64,000 nt of DNA, taken from assembly GCA_964445115.1 (NCBI GenBank), contig CAYUJU010000002.1, positions 1 to 64,000 on the forward strand. The letters are read 5' to 3'. Shown here piece after piece: positions 1 to 8,475 of the stretch. This stretch comes from CAIJXJ01 sp964445115. GTDB lineage: Bacteria > Pseudomonadota > Gammaproteobacteria > Burkholderiales > Methylophilaceae. Below the pieces are notes generated by a model. It worked only from the letters and a program-made list of their open reading frames with translations. It had not been told where the DNA came from and did not search any database. The translations under genes and the position numbers were made by a program. Each line of letters begins with the position of its first letter. Positions within the stretch are counted from its first letter, which is position 1.

Positions 1-186
1 GCGGCAGTTTCCTGCCAAATGACCGTTTACACAAAAATTCTTACACCCTCATGGAATGTGGCTTAAACACCCGCAAGCAGGTCATTTACCAAGCTGGCCA
101 AATACCCTTTGCCAATAGCCACACATCTTTACATCCCCCCTGCACCTCATGCACCATGGCAATCATCCAGACGGCGAAAGGGTGTC

Positions 187-1671
187 ATGTTCGAATCGGC
201 AGAACTCGGTCACAAAATCGACAAAGAATCCTACAAGCAGCAAGTGCCCGCCTTGCGCGAAGCGTTGCTGGATGCCCAGTACGATCTGGCGCAATCCTGC
301 AAATTCCCCGTCATCATCCTGATCGGCGGGGTAGACGGTGCAGGCAAGGGCGAAACCGCCAACCTGCTGAACGAGTGGATGGACCCGCGACACATCCACA
401 CCTACGCCTTTAGCGCCCCCTCCGACGAAGAAAGCGAACGCCCCGCGATGTGGCGCTACTGGCGCGCGCTGCCCCCCAAGGGCAAGGTCGGCATCTATTT
501 CGGTTCGTGGTATACCGAACCGATTGTCGATCGCGTTTACGGCAAAACAGATAACGAAACGCTAGGTTACGCGCTGGAGGAAATCGCACGTTTCGAGAAG
601 ATGCTGACGGACGAAGGCGCGCTGGTGCTCAAGTTCTGGTTTCACCTGTCCAAAGAAAAACAGCGCGCACGTATCGAGGCGCTGGAGGAAAACCCCAAGA
701 CCCGCTGGCGCGTGAGCGAAATGGACAAGCACCACCTCAAGCTCTACGACAAGTTCCGCGACATTTCAGAACATGTCCTGCGCGAAACCAGCACCGCCGA
801 TGCGCCGTGGATGATCGTGGAGGGTTTCGATGCCAACTATCGCAACCTCACGGTCGGCAAGCAGGTGTTGCAGGCGATCCGGAAGCGACTCGACCACGCG
901 CAACCCGAGTCACACCCGAACCCTGCCCCGCCCTTGCTCACCCCGGTCGACAACCTCCACGTCATCAACACGCTGGATCTTGCGCAAAAACTGGAAAAAT
1001 CCGAGTACGAGAAAAAGCTCGAGAAATTCCAGGGCAAACTCAACCTCCTGACCCGTGAACCAGAGTTCAAGGACATCACCACCGTGGTGGTGTTCGAAGG
1101 CTCGGATGCCGCTGGCAAGGGCGGCAGCATCCGTCGTATCACCCAGGCGATCGATGCCCGTCAGTACAGTATCACGCCCATCGCGGCCCCCACCGAGGAA
1201 GAACGCGCGCAGCCCTACCTGTGGCGTTTCTGGCGCCATGTGCCTCGACGCGGTCGCGTGGCGATTTTCGACCGCTCGTGGTATGGCCGCGTACTGGTCG
1301 AGCGCGTTGAAGGCTTTTGTTCCGAATATGACTGGATGCGTGCCTACGGGGAAATCAACGACTTCGAGGAGCAACTCGCCCGCAACAAGGTCGTTGTCGT
1401 CAAGTTCTGGCTGCAGATCAGCAAGGAAGAACAGCTACGCCGCTTCGAGGAAAGACAGCAAGTTTCGTTCAAGCGTTTCAAGATCACCGAAGAAGACTGG
1501 CGCAACAGGGAAAAGTGGGATCAATACCAGCAGGCCGTATGCGACATGATCGATCGCACCAGCACCAGCCATGCACCGTGGACCATCATCGAAGCGGAAG
1601 ACAAGAACTTCGCCCGCATCAAGATCCTGAAAACGCTGTGCGAGCGGATCGAAGCAGCGATGAATCGTTAA
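187..1671 (+). CDS. pap: Polyphosphate:AMP phosphotransferase (two-domain PPK2)
   Basis: This protein of 494 aa has two tandem PPK2 kinase domains. Each domain carries a Walker A motif: GGVDGAGKGE at about residues 47-56 and EGSDAAGKGG at about 304-313. Family knowledge: two-domain (class II) PPK2 proteins transfer phosphate from polyphosphate to AMP, giving ADP, in the cytoplasm. In such proteins usually only the C-terminal domain is active, and here the C-terminal domain has the more canonical motif. The reading frame is open from 109, but I chose the ATG at 187 because AAAGGGTG lies just upstream and the first 26 codons do not look like family sequence. It stands alone on the plus strand and converges with the next gene with only 9 bases between the stops. 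Confidence 0.9.
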   Translation: MFESAELGHKIDKESYKQQVPALREALLDAQYDLAQSCKFPVIILIGGVDGAGKGETANLLNEWMDPRHIHTYAFSAPSDEESERPAMWRYWRALPPKGKVGIYFGSWYTEPIVDRVYGKTDNETLGYALEEIARFEKMLTDEGALVLKFWFHLSKEKQRARIEALEENPKTRWRVSEMDKHHLKLYDKFRDISEHVLRETSTADAPWMIVEGFDANYRNLTVGKQVLQAIRKRLDHAQPESHPNPAPPLLTPVDNLHVINTLDLAQKLEKSEYEKKLEKFQGKLNLLTREPEFKDITTVVVFEGSDAAGKGGSIRRITQAIDARQYSITPIAAPTEEERAQPYLWRFWRHVPRRGRVAIFDRSWYGRVLVERVEGFCSEYDWMRAYGEINDFEEQLARNKVVVVKFWLQISKEEQLRRFEERQQVSFKRFKITEEDWRNREKWDQYQQAVCDMIDRTSTSHAPWTIIEAEDKNFARIKILKTLCERIEAAMNR

Positions 1672-1680
1672 GCGGAATGC

Positions 1681-2352
1681 TCAGGAAAGCGACGGGGATT
1701 TCAGCACGATAAACCGGGCCGCGTCGGGATCCCCCACCCAGAAATAATAAAATTCCCGCACCACTGCCAGGAACATCTGCCGTGTCTCGCGCAGTTCGAA
1801 CAGAGGGAGAAGCCCGTGCACCGCAATGCGGTAGTGATCGCCACCATGGTCTTCCACCCGGCGCAACTGCAGCAATAGCAGTTTCACCAGACGCACCCGC
1901 GTCTCGACCACCCCGGGCTTGGCACCCTCCGCCTTCAGCGCCGTGGTATAAGCCTTAAGCGACCATTTTTCAGTCACGCTGAATTGGGCTTTCTCCATGT
2001 TTGCCCACAACGTCTTGAGGTCTTCTGTCGGCACCTGAGCGACCACGGGGGCCAATTCATAGCCGCCGCTCGCGTGCAGCGCGGCGATCGTTTTGATGTC
2101 GTCGACCCAGAAGGGAAAAAATTCGCGTGCGACAATCTGCAGGAAAGGCCACTGCGTCTTCTCGACCCCCTGCAAGGCTGCATCGACGTGCTGCTTGAAA
2201 ATCTCCAGTGACTGCCCCTGTTCTGCCAGCAAGGGAATCAACTGCAGCAGGAACTGCTTGCGCTGTTCCAGGTGCACCTGCTCGGCGCCCTTGTTCGTCA
2301 GCAACTTCAGATAAGCTGTCAGGGCTCTGAATTCTCGGTCGGTGTTCGCCAT
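1681..2352 (-). CDS. Unrecognised 223-aa protein at the end of the fliL-R unit
   Basis: I do not recognise this family. The product is soluble, probably mostly helical, with no signal peptide or membrane segment. Two similar aromatic stretches are visible, FFPFWVDD at about residue 78 and FYYFWVGD near residue 203, which suggests an internal duplication of a roughly 110-residue unit. It starts 24 bases after the fliR stop on the same strand with no terminator between, so it is probably co-transcribed with fliR. The best SD-like stretch, GAGGA, lies rather far (about 17 bases) from the ATG. Coding composition matches the neighbours. A flagellar role is only an inference from position. Confidence 0.75.
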   Translation of the reverse strand: MANTDREFRALTAYLKLLTNKGAEQVHLEQRKQFLLQLIPLLAEQGQSLEIFKQHVDAALQGVEKTQWPFLQIVAREFFPFWVDDIKTIAALHASGGYELAPVVAQVPTEDLKTLWANMEKAQFSVTEKWSLKAYTTALKAEGAKPGVVETRVRLVKLLLLQLRRVEDHGGDHYRIAVHGLLPLFELRETRQMFLAVVREFYYFWVGDPDAARFIVLKSPSLS

Positions 2353-2376
2353 GCTTATGCTGACTGCATCCTCACA

Positions 2377-3174
2377 TCAGCGCAGCGCCGGTACGGCCGC
2401 GTCCTGGGCGATTTTCATCATCATCTGCACGGCCGTTTCGAACAGTTGGCCGAACAACGGCAAAAAATGTCCCATCGAAAGCGCGATCACGATAAACCCA
2501 ATCGCCAAGGTCAGGGGAAACCCGACGGCAAAAATGTTGAGTTGCGGCGCGGCGCGTGTCAGCACCGCCAGCGCAACGTTGGTCATCATCAGCACCGTGA
2601 CCACAGGGAGTGAGAGCAACACCCCTGCCCGGAAGATTTCACCGCCCCACAGCACCAAGGTATGCCATCCCTGACTGGACAAGGCACCGACGCCCACCGG
2701 CAACACGCTGAAACTCTCCACCAGTGCCGTAATCACCATCAGATGTCCGTTGATCGCCAGAAAAAACAGCATCGCCACCAACCCGATAAACTGACTCAAG
2801 ACCGGAATCTGCGCCGAATTCTGCGGATCGAAGAACGTCGCGAACCCCAACCCCATCTGCAACCCCATGATGTGACCGGCCGTTTCAATGGCCGAAAAAA
2901 TGACGCGCACAGCGAGCCCCATCGCTGCCCCGATCATCAACTGTTGCGTCAGGATGAACAGTCCCTGTCCTGATGCTGCCGGCACCGCAGGCATAGGTCC
3001 GAGCGTCGGCGCTACCACCATCGTCAGCACGAAGGCCAAGCCTACCTTGGTCGAGGTGGGGATACCTCTGCCGCTGAAGAACGGCGCGGTGGCGATCAGC
3101 GCAAGAATGCGAAAGAACGGCCAGAAGAATGCCGAAATCCAGAGATCGAGTTGCGCTGAAGTAACGCTGATCAA
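2377..3174 (-). CDS. fliR: Flagellar export gate protein FliR
   Basis: This 265-aa integral membrane protein has about six hydrophobic segments and the normal FliR length. It opens with TSAQLDLWISAFFWPFFRILALI, typical of the family N-terminus (shown here only as its key features: an aromatic-rich first helix followed by RILALI), and contains the GLQMGLGFATFFDPQ loop around residue 105. With FliP and FliQ it forms the export gate of the flagellar type III secretion system in the inner membrane. It lies 7 bases after fliQ, last of the canonical fliLMNOPQR order. flhB, sometimes fused or adjacent, is not in this window. Confidence 0.95.
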   Translation of the reverse strand: MISVTSAQLDLWISAFFWPFFRILALIATAPFFSGRGIPTSTKVGLAFVLTMVVAPTLGPMPAVPAASGQGLFILTQQLMIGAAMGLAVRVIFSAIETAGHIMGLQMGLGFATFFDPQNSAQIPVLSQFIGLVAMLFFLAINGHLMVITALVESFSVLPVGVGALSSQGWHTLVLWGGEIFRAGVLLSLPVVTVLMMTNVALAVLTRAAPQLNIFAVGFPLTLAIGFIVIALSMGHFLPLFGQLFETAVQMMMKIAQDAAVPALR

Positions 3175-3181
3175 AGGAAAA

Positions 3182-3451
3182 CTAGCCGATGAGGGTCGGA
3201 ATGCTGGTAAACAGGCGACGCATGTAATCCAGCATCATCGCCAGCATCCACGGCCCGGCCACGACCAGCACCAGCACCAATACCAGCAATTTCGGAATGA
3301 AGGACAAGGTCATTTCGTTGATCGATGTCGCCGCCTGAAACAGGCTCACCAGCAAGCCCGTCACCAGCGCCGCGCCCAGCATTGGGGCGGAGACCAGCAC
3401 GGTCATTTCCAGTGCTTGTTGCGCGATGGTCAATACGGTCTCGGGGGTCAT
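3182..3451 (-). CDS. fliQ: Flagellar export gate protein FliQ
   Basis: The product is 89 aa with two transmembrane helices, the usual FliQ size and topology. The MTPETVL start and the GLLVSLFQAATSINEMTL stretch in the middle are characteristic. The frame is open 12 codons further upstream, but the ATG at 3451 gives the family length and a proper N-terminus. FliQ packs around the FliP-FliR core as part of the inner-membrane export gate. fliP ends 4 bases upstream, indicating translational coupling. Confidence 0.95.
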   Translation of the reverse strand: MTPETVLTIAQQALEMTVLVSAPMLGAALVTGLLVSLFQAATSINEMTLSFIPKLLVLVLVLVVAGPWMLAMMLDYMRRLFTSIPTLIG

Positions 3452-3455
3452 GGCA

Positions 3456-4202
3456 TCAAATATAGAAACTTTGCACCAGCGATGCAATCAGCAAGCTCCA
3501 GCCATCGACCAACACGAACAGCATCAGCTTGAACGGAAAGGAGATTGTCACCGGCGACAACATCATCATCCCCATCGACATCAGCACGCTGGCCACCACC
3601 ATGTCGATGATCAGAAACGGGATAAAAATGACGAACCCGATCTGGAAGGCAGTCTTCAATTCGCTGATCACGTACGCTGGCACCAGCACCTTTAGGGGCA
3701 CGGCCTCCGGGCCGGACAAGGGCGGGGTTTTGGAAAGCTTGACGAACAGCGCCAAGTCTTGCTGCCGCGTCTGACTCAGCATGAACTTCTTCAACGGCTC
3801 CGAGCCCTGTTCCAGCGCCTCCATGACACTGATCTTGTCCGATAGGTAGGGCTGCAGTGCCTGCTCGTTCATCTTGTCGAACACCGGGGCCATGACGAAC
3901 AACGTCAGGAACAACGATAGGCCAATCAGCACCTGATTGGGGGGCGACTGCAAGGTCCCCAAGGCCTGTCGCAGCAGCGACAACACAATCACGATACGCG
4001 TAAACGCCGTCATCATCAGCAGCACGGCCGGCAGGAACGTCAGCGACGTCAGCAGGATAAGGGTTTGCAGGCTGAGCGAATAGGTCTGGCCGCCGCCTGC
4101 TGCAGGCGTGCTGGTAAACGCAGGGATACCCGCCTCGGCCCATGCCATGATTGGCACCAGCATCAATGCCAGCAAGACAAAAAATTGTCGTCGTTGCAGC
4201 AT
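3456..4202 (-). CDS. fliP: Flagellar export gate protein FliP
   Basis: This 248-aa protein has a cleavable signal peptide (hydrophobic residues 8-22 ending AWA) followed by four transmembrane helices. Family hallmarks are visible: MMTAFTRIVIVLSLLR near residue 63, FLTLFVMAPVF near 98, and PAYVISELKTAFQIGF near 175. FliP pentamers with FliR and FliQ form the core of the flagellar secretion gate. The start codon overlaps the fliO stop (TGATG), so the genes are coupled. Confidence 0.97.
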   Translation of the reverse strand: MLQRRQFFVLLALMLVPIMAWAEAGIPAFTSTPAAGGGQTYSLSLQTLILLTSLTFLPAVLLMMTAFTRIVIVLSLLRQALGTLQSPPNQVLIGLSLFLTLFVMAPVFDKMNEQALQPYLSDKISVMEALEQGSEPLKKFMLSQTRQQDLALFVKLSKTPPLSGPEAVPLKVLVPAYVISELKTAFQIGFVIFIPFLIIDMVVASVLMSMGMMMLSPVTISFPFKLMLFVLVDGWSLLIASLVQSFYI

Positions 4203-4663
4203 CAGGACGGTTCCTTCTGCTGCAGCAAAGCCTTGAGCTTGGCCTGGAACAGTTGGCCGACCGGCTCGGTCGGATGGGTCTCCTCGTCTACGGGGCGCGG
4301 CAACTGGTGCAAGGTGGTGATCTGACCGGGCGACACGCCCAATACCAGGCGCGTATCCCCGACATCCACCAGCACCACACGCTCCTTGGCCCCTACAGCA
4401 ACGCCGCCGACCACCCGCAAATTGCTCGCGGCAGACGCCTGCCCCGGCCCCAGCCGCTTGAGCAACCAGGCTGTCCCAGCGATGGCGGCCAGCACAATGG
4501 CCAATCCCAGCATCACCTGCAACAGGCTGGCAAACGACGAAGCGGGAACGGCGGAGGCCGCCGCGTCCGCGGCAGACACGACAGTGGCACTGAATAATAA
4601 CGGAGGCAGCAAGACCAAGCCCGCCCTGTCGCCATTGCGCGCCGGGAAGGACAAGCGGTTCAT
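4202..4663 (-). CDS. fliO: Flagellar biosynthesis protein FliO
   Basis: The 153-aa product has a hydrophobic N-terminal segment (signal-like, residues 14-32), a second membrane helix at about 47-70, and a cytoplasmic domain with the FliO pattern LRVVGGVAVGAKERVVLVDV around residues 80-100. FliO assists FliP assembly into the export gate and is variable between species. The ATG overlaps the fliN stop by four bases (ATGA) and its own stop overlaps the fliP start. Its place between fliN and fliP confirms the call. Confidence 0.92.
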   Translation of the reverse strand: MNRLSFPARNGDRAGLVLLPPLLFSATVVSAADAAASAVPASSFASLLQVMLGLAIVLAAIAGTAWLLKRLGPGQASAASNLRVVGGVAVGAKERVVLVDVGDTRLVLGVSPGQITTLHQLPRPVDEETHPTEPVGQLFQAKLKALLQQKEPS

Positions 4664-5100
4664 CGAAGTTTTTTCAGTCGTTCAGACGGGGTAATGATGT
4701 CGGTGAGACGGATGCCGAATTTCTCGTTCACGACCACGACTTCGCCCTGGGCGACCAGGCAGCCGTTCACGAACACATCCAGAGGTTCGCCCGCCAACTC
4801 GTTCAGCTCCACGACGGAACCCTGCGCCAGTTGCAGCAGGTTACGAATCGGCATGCGGGTACGCCCCAATTCGACGGTGAGCTGGATGGGGATGTCCATG
4901 ACCAGCTCAAGATTGCGGGCGGCTTCGGGCGCCAGGCCCATGCTTTCCGCAGAGAGATTGGCGAATACGTTGGCGGTCTGTGCCTCGGGCGCGGCGGCTG
5001 CCGGTTGAGGAGCAGCCTCGGCCTCCGCCTGTTCCGCCATGGCGGCGGCCCAGTCGTCTGCCGTAAACTGCTCGTTGGCGCTCGCGTCTTCTTCTGCCAT
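4660..5100 (-). CDS. fliN: Flagellar motor switch protein FliN
   Basis: The product is 146 aa: an acidic, Ala/Glu-rich N-terminal tail (about residues 1-55) followed by a SpoA (C-ring) domain. The signature DIPIQLTVELGRTRMPIRNLL starts near residue 69 (only the pattern is given) and VFVNGCLVAQGEVVVVNEKFGIRLTDI lies near 108, again given here as the pattern VNxxLVAxGEVVVVxExFGIRxTxI. FliN forms the bottom of the cytoplasmic C-ring and docks FliH. fliM ends 6 bases upstream and fliO overlaps downstream. Confidence 0.96.
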   Translation of the reverse strand: MAEEDASANEQFTADDWAAAMAEQAEAEAAPQPAAAAPEAQTANVFANLSAESMGLAPEAARNLELVMDIPIQLTVELGRTRMPIRNLLQLAQGSVVELNELAGEPLDVFVNGCLVAQGEVVVVNEKFGIRLTDIITPSERLKKLR

Positions 5101-5106
5101 AGCTTC

Positions 5107-6093
5107 TTATATGCCGGTTTCGTCGGTCGAAATAAACTTCTTTACCTTGAGTGCGTACTGGCCGTTGTGCACCCCATATCCGCACTCCAGCACGGGAACC
5201 CCTTCCACATCGGCGGTAATCGATTCCGGGATATCCAGCGGAATCACGTCCCCCACCTGCATGGCAAGCAATTCACGTACCGTCACTTCCGCCGTGCTCA
5301 GATTGGCCACCAGGCTGACCTCCGTCGACTGCACCTGACTGGAAAGGAAGCTGACCCAGCGCTCGTCGACTTCCATGCGATCGCCCTGCATACCTTCATA
5401 CAGAAGATCGCGAATTGGTTCGATCATAGCATACGGCATACAGAGGTGAAAATCGCCGCCAGCGTTGCCCAGCTCGATCGAGAAGGTCGTCACCACGACG
5501 ACTTCGCTCGGGGTCGCGATATTCGCGAACTGGGTGTTCATTTCCGAGCGGATGTATTCGAACTCGATCGGATACACCGGCTCCCACGCCTTTTGCATTT
5601 CCTCCATCGCCACGCCCAGCATGTTCTGGATAATGCGCTGCTCGGTCTGGGTGAAGTCGCGGCCTTCTACCCGCGTGTGGTAACGGCCATCCCCGCCAAA
5701 CAGATTATCAATGACCAGAAACACCAGATTGGGATCGAAGATCATCAGTGCCGTGCCGCGCAACGGTTTGACGTGGACCATGTTCAGGTTGGTCGGCACG
5801 ACCAGGTTACGTACGAATTCGGCGTATTTCAGCAGACGCACCGGGCCGACAGAGATTTCGGCGGTGCGGCGTGTAAAGTTGAACAACCCGATACGGAAGT
5901 TACGGGCGAAGCGCTCGTTGATGACCTCCATGGTGGGCATACGCCCACGCACGATGCGGTCTTGCGACGCCAGGTTGTAACTCTGGATGGCACCATCATC
6001 CCCTGCCGCACCATCATCTGCAGCATCGGATTCGCCGGTCACCCCCTTCAGCAGGGCGTCGACTTCTTCCTGGGAAAGTATGTCGTCAGCCAT
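5107..6093 (-). CDS. fliM: Flagellar motor switch protein FliM
   Basis: This 328-aa protein has the three expected parts. The N-terminal CheY-P binding peptide ILSQEEVDALL covers residues 5-15. A middle CheC-like domain follows, with FGGDGRYHTRVEGRDFT near residues 132-148. A C-terminal SpoA domain contains LLAMQVGDVIPLDIP near residue 273. FliM sits between FliG and FliN in the C-ring and switches rotation when CheY-P binds. The intact CheY-P peptide implies that a chemotaxis system exists elsewhere in the genome. Confidence 0.97.
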   Translation of the reverse strand: MADDILSQEEVDALLKGVTGESDAADDGAAGDDGAIQSYNLASQDRIVRGRMPTMEVINERFARNFRIGLFNFTRRTAEISVGPVRLLKYAEFVRNLVVPTNLNMVHVKPLRGTALMIFDPNLVFLVIDNLFGGDGRYHTRVEGRDFTQTEQRIIQNMLGVAMEEMQKAWEPVYPIEFEYIRSEMNTQFANIATPSEVVVVTTFSIELGNAGGDFHLCMPYAMIEPIRDLLYEGMQGDRMEVDERWVSFLSSQVQSTEVSLVANLSTAEVTVRELLAMQVGDVIPLDIPESITADVEGVPVLECGYGVHNGQYALKVKKFISTDETGI

Positions 6094-6127
6094 CGCTCAA
6101 CTCGGTATTTCGCTCTGTATCACTCAG

Positions 6128-6658
6128 TTACTGCACAATAAATGAGGCGGGGAGGATCACTTCCTTCACCCCTTCCTTGTTCGCGTTCGCCGGCTTGACC
6201 CCCAGCGTCTCGTTTACGACCTTTTTCAGGTCGTCCTTCAACTTCAGGTCGCTGCCCGGCTCCAGCATTTCCTTGACGGTCTTGCCGCGCAGGGTGCTGT
6301 TGATCCGGTCGCTGATCTTGGACTTGCGCTCCTCGACCTTTTTGCCCACGACATCGTTGGCCATTTCCAATTCCAGCTTGGGAATCTGCATGTAGTGACT
6401 GGCGCCGTCATCGGACTGCAGGTTCACGGTGAATTTTTCTTCGAACACGATCATCACCGGGGGCTTGGCATGCTCCGCATCGGCGGTTTCCTCCGCGTGG
6501 TCCTTATCAGCATGTTTTTTCTTCCCACCGCCCATCATCAGTAATGCCACTGCACCACCAGCCAGCGACAGCACCAGAAGCACAACCACGACAATGATCA
6601 GCATTTTTTTGCTTTTTGGGGCTGCAGGGACTTCTGCTGCCTGTGGCTCGTTTGCCAT
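6128..6658 (-). CDS. fliL: Flagellar basal-body associated protein FliL
   Basis: The product is 176 aa with a single N-terminal transmembrane helix at about residues 20-42. A short charged linker rich in K/H/D/E (GGGKKKHADKDH) follows, then a periplasmic FliL domain beginning at PPVMIVFEEKFTVNL near residue 67. FliL surrounds the stator units and supports torque. The start has a good SD (GGAG, 8 bases before the ATG). It is the first gene of the fliLMNOPQR unit. A candidate sigma-70-like promoter lies about 70 bases upstream and a terminator separates it from fliK. Confidence 0.94.
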   Translation of the reverse strand: MANEPQAAEVPAAPKSKKMLIIVVVVLLVLSLAGGAVALLMMGGGKKKHADKDHAEETADAEHAKPPVMIVFEEKFTVNLQSDDGASHYMQIPKLELEMANDVVGKKVEERKSKISDRINSTLRGKTVKEMLEPGSDLKLKDDLKKVVNETLGVKPANANKEGVKEVILPASFIVQ

Positions 6659-6723
6659 TATTTATCTCCACGTAATGCAGGGTTCGCGGACGCATGAAAC
6701 CCATGGTTAATCATTAGGCCAAG

Positions 6724-6752
6724 TTTATAACGCCAATTCTTATAAAAAACAA
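6724..6752 (-). promoter_or_regulatory. Candidate promoter of the fliLMNOPQR unit
   Basis: Read on the minus strand, TTGTTT (6752-6747) and TATAAA (6729-6724) are separated by 17 bases, a good sigma-70-type arrangement in an AT-rich spot between fliK and fliL. The predicted start site is about 55-65 bases before the fliL ATG. I see no clear sigma-28 or sigma-54 element here. This rests on pattern alone. Confidence 0.5.
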
Positions 6753-6860
6753 GTGGTTTTGATGTTTTATTTATGCGATTTATCAGAACCTGTCACCAGC
6801 ATCCGTGACTTGAATATTTTTTCGGCAAAACGGCGGACAGCATCGAGAAAAACAGGCAAT

Positions 6861-6885
6861 AAAAAAGGCGCCCGTCAGGCGCCTT
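6861..6885 (-). terminator. Rho-independent terminator after fliK
   Basis: GGCGCC (6867-6872) and GGCGCC (6878-6883) form a 6-bp GC stem with a 5-base loop, extended by A-T pairs. On the minus strand the stem is followed directly by six T residues. It lies about 30 bases after the fliK stop, so the fliF-K transcript probably ends here. Confidence 0.85.
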
Positions 6886-6914
6886 CTGCGGAGACCGCAT
6901 GGAGACAAAAACGA

Positions 6915-7937
6915 TCAGGCAAACAGATCCACCATGCCCCGACCAGTGATCACGCGGCCGGCGCTACTGGGCAACGACGACGCCGCATCGGAGGCGTCAG
7001 CGACCGCAGCCCAGGCCGGTGCAGTCGATTCACGCTGCTCGAAGGCGCCTCGTTGTTGCCCAAAGGTGCCAACGTTGACGGACACCCCAGCCAGGTTGAT
7101 CCCGCTTTCGCCCAGCATTTCCTTGAGCCGCGGAGCAGCCGACTCCAACGCCTCTTTCACGGGCAGGTGCTGGGTCGCGAAACTCAAGGTCGCCTGCCCA
7201 TCGCTCATGCTCAAGCGCACCTCCAGCGGCCCCAGTGCCGGGGGATTCAGATGCAGTTCCACCCCCTGATGCTGCTGGCTCACCATCCACACCATACGAT
7301 CGCCCAACGCCTCACCCCATGCAGATTGCCCCACCACCGGTGCGAGCACGGCCGTGGGCTGGGTTGGCGACTGGAGTTGCGCGGACGGCATCGCCGCGGT
7401 TTGCAGCCCGGAAGCCGCCGTCATGACCACCGATTGCCCGGCAGCCGCCTCCGACAGCACCTTGTCGAACCCGCTGCGGGTAGCGGCCGCCAGGGTCGAC
7501 TGCGTCTCGAGTTGATCCGGCACCTCAGAAACGGCAAAAGATGCCGGTGGGACGGCAACCGGTTGCCGCTGGGCTGAGTTCATATCCACAGACTGTCGCG
7601 CCTCCCCAACCTCGGCGGCGGAACGTGCCTGCACAGGGGCCGCAGATTGAGGAACCACAGCCGCCGCAACCAATGCTGCTGCCGCAGACTGAGCCGCCAG
7701 CTGCGCCGGATCAGCCCCCTCATCAGTTGCCAAGTCTTCAGGCCGCACATCCGGCCCCATCGACGGCGCGAGCGAAGACGCATCCGCCCCTTCGAATTGT
7801 TGTGCCAGCAGTGCAGCAAAATCCCCGGACGCCTGCGCCCCTCCCGACAGAGAAGCATCTTCCACCGTTCCACTCGCCACATTTCGGCCAGTCAACAGCT
7901 TGGAAGTCAGACTGGTCAGCAACATTGCAGCATTCAT
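6915..7937 (-). CDS. fliK: Flagellar hook-length control protein FliK
   Basis: The 340-aa product has a low-complexity, Ala/Gln/Ser-rich N-terminal two thirds and a conserved C-terminal Flg_hook domain. The signature is VELHLNPPALGPLEVRLSM near residue 225, followed by FATQHLPVKEALESAAPRLKEML. FliK is exported and measures hook length, switching export specificity through FlhB. The ATG at 7937 follows AGGGGTGGAG and is preferred over an open extension of 14 codons. It lies 82 bases after fliJ and is followed by a terminator. Confidence 0.93.
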   Translation of the reverse strand: MNAAMLLTSLTSKLLTGRNVASGTVEDASLSGGAQASGDFAALLAQQFEGADASSLAPSMGPDVRPEDLATDEGADPAQLAAQSAAAALVAAAVVPQSAAPVQARSAAEVGEARQSVDMNSAQRQPVAVPPASFAVSEVPDQLETQSTLAAATRSGFDKVLSEAAAGQSVVMTAASGLQTAAMPSAQLQSPTQPTAVLAPVVGQSAWGEALGDRMVWMVSQQHQGVELHLNPPALGPLEVRLSMSDGQATLSFATQHLPVKEALESAAPRLKEMLGESGINLAGVSVNVGTFGQQRGAFEQRESTAPAWAAVADASDAASSLPSSAGRVITGRGMVDLFA

Positions 7938-8019
7938 ACTCCACCCCTGCGGTTTGATTTGCAGAGATAGAAGCAACATGCGTACCAGCCCCTCAGGGAA
8001 GAGCAGAATGGCTCAGAGA

Positions 8020-8475
8020 CTACCCGTCTTGCGGGTGGGTTTTGCGATGGTGCAGATTGCGGGCGTATTCATCCTGAAGCTTCTGCTCAAGCTTGTCCTC
8101 CCGCTTGCGCTCGGCCGCCTCGTGCCGTTCACGCAACGTCAGGTAGGCCTTCAGCTCACGCTCGCAGGTCTGCCAATCGACTTGACCCGCCTCCCAGGCA
8201 CGCTGGCAGCGATCGATTTCCGCAGACTGCGCCTTGATCGCCAATTCCAGTTTAGCCATGAAGGCCTGGTAATCCTGCCACTGCATGGCAGTCAATCCAC
8301 TTTCGGTCTGCAGTTGCAAGCGATGACGATATTCCTGCAGGTAGGATTCGAGCTGGGTCCGCTTGTTTTCCGCCTCCTGCCAGACCCGCTTGAGCTTGGC
8401 CAGCGTTTGCGCCGCGGCGTCACTGCGTTCTTGCGCAAGATCCACCAGCGACTGGAGATGGAAGGGCTTGGCCAT
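8020..8475 (-). CDS. fliJ: Flagellar export chaperone FliJ
   Basis: This 151-aa protein is almost wholly charged, helical coiled coil, with many K/E/Q/R residues and no membrane segment, as expected for FliJ. The N-terminus FHLQSLVDLAQERSDAAAQ matches family style. FliJ inserts into the FliI hexamer like a rotor stalk and escorts export chaperones. The start overlaps the fliI stop (TGATG). Length is normal. Confidence 0.93.
   Translation of the reverse strand: MAKPFHLQSLVDLAQERSDAAAQTLAKLKRVWQEAENKRTQLESYLQEYRHRLQLQTESGLTAMQWQDYQAFMAKLELAIKAQSAEIDRCQRAWEAGQVDWQTCERELKAYLTLRERHEAAERKREDKLEQKLQDEYARNLHHRKTHPQDG

Noticed and set aside
18..88. AAATGACC and GGTCATTT arms before pap as an operator or hairpin
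   Set aside because: The arms are short and about 55 bases apart; chance is likely.
4831..6141. 436-codon plus-strand open frame opposite fliM and fliN
   Set aside because: Antisense shadow; the peptide is His/Arg-rich and matches nothing.
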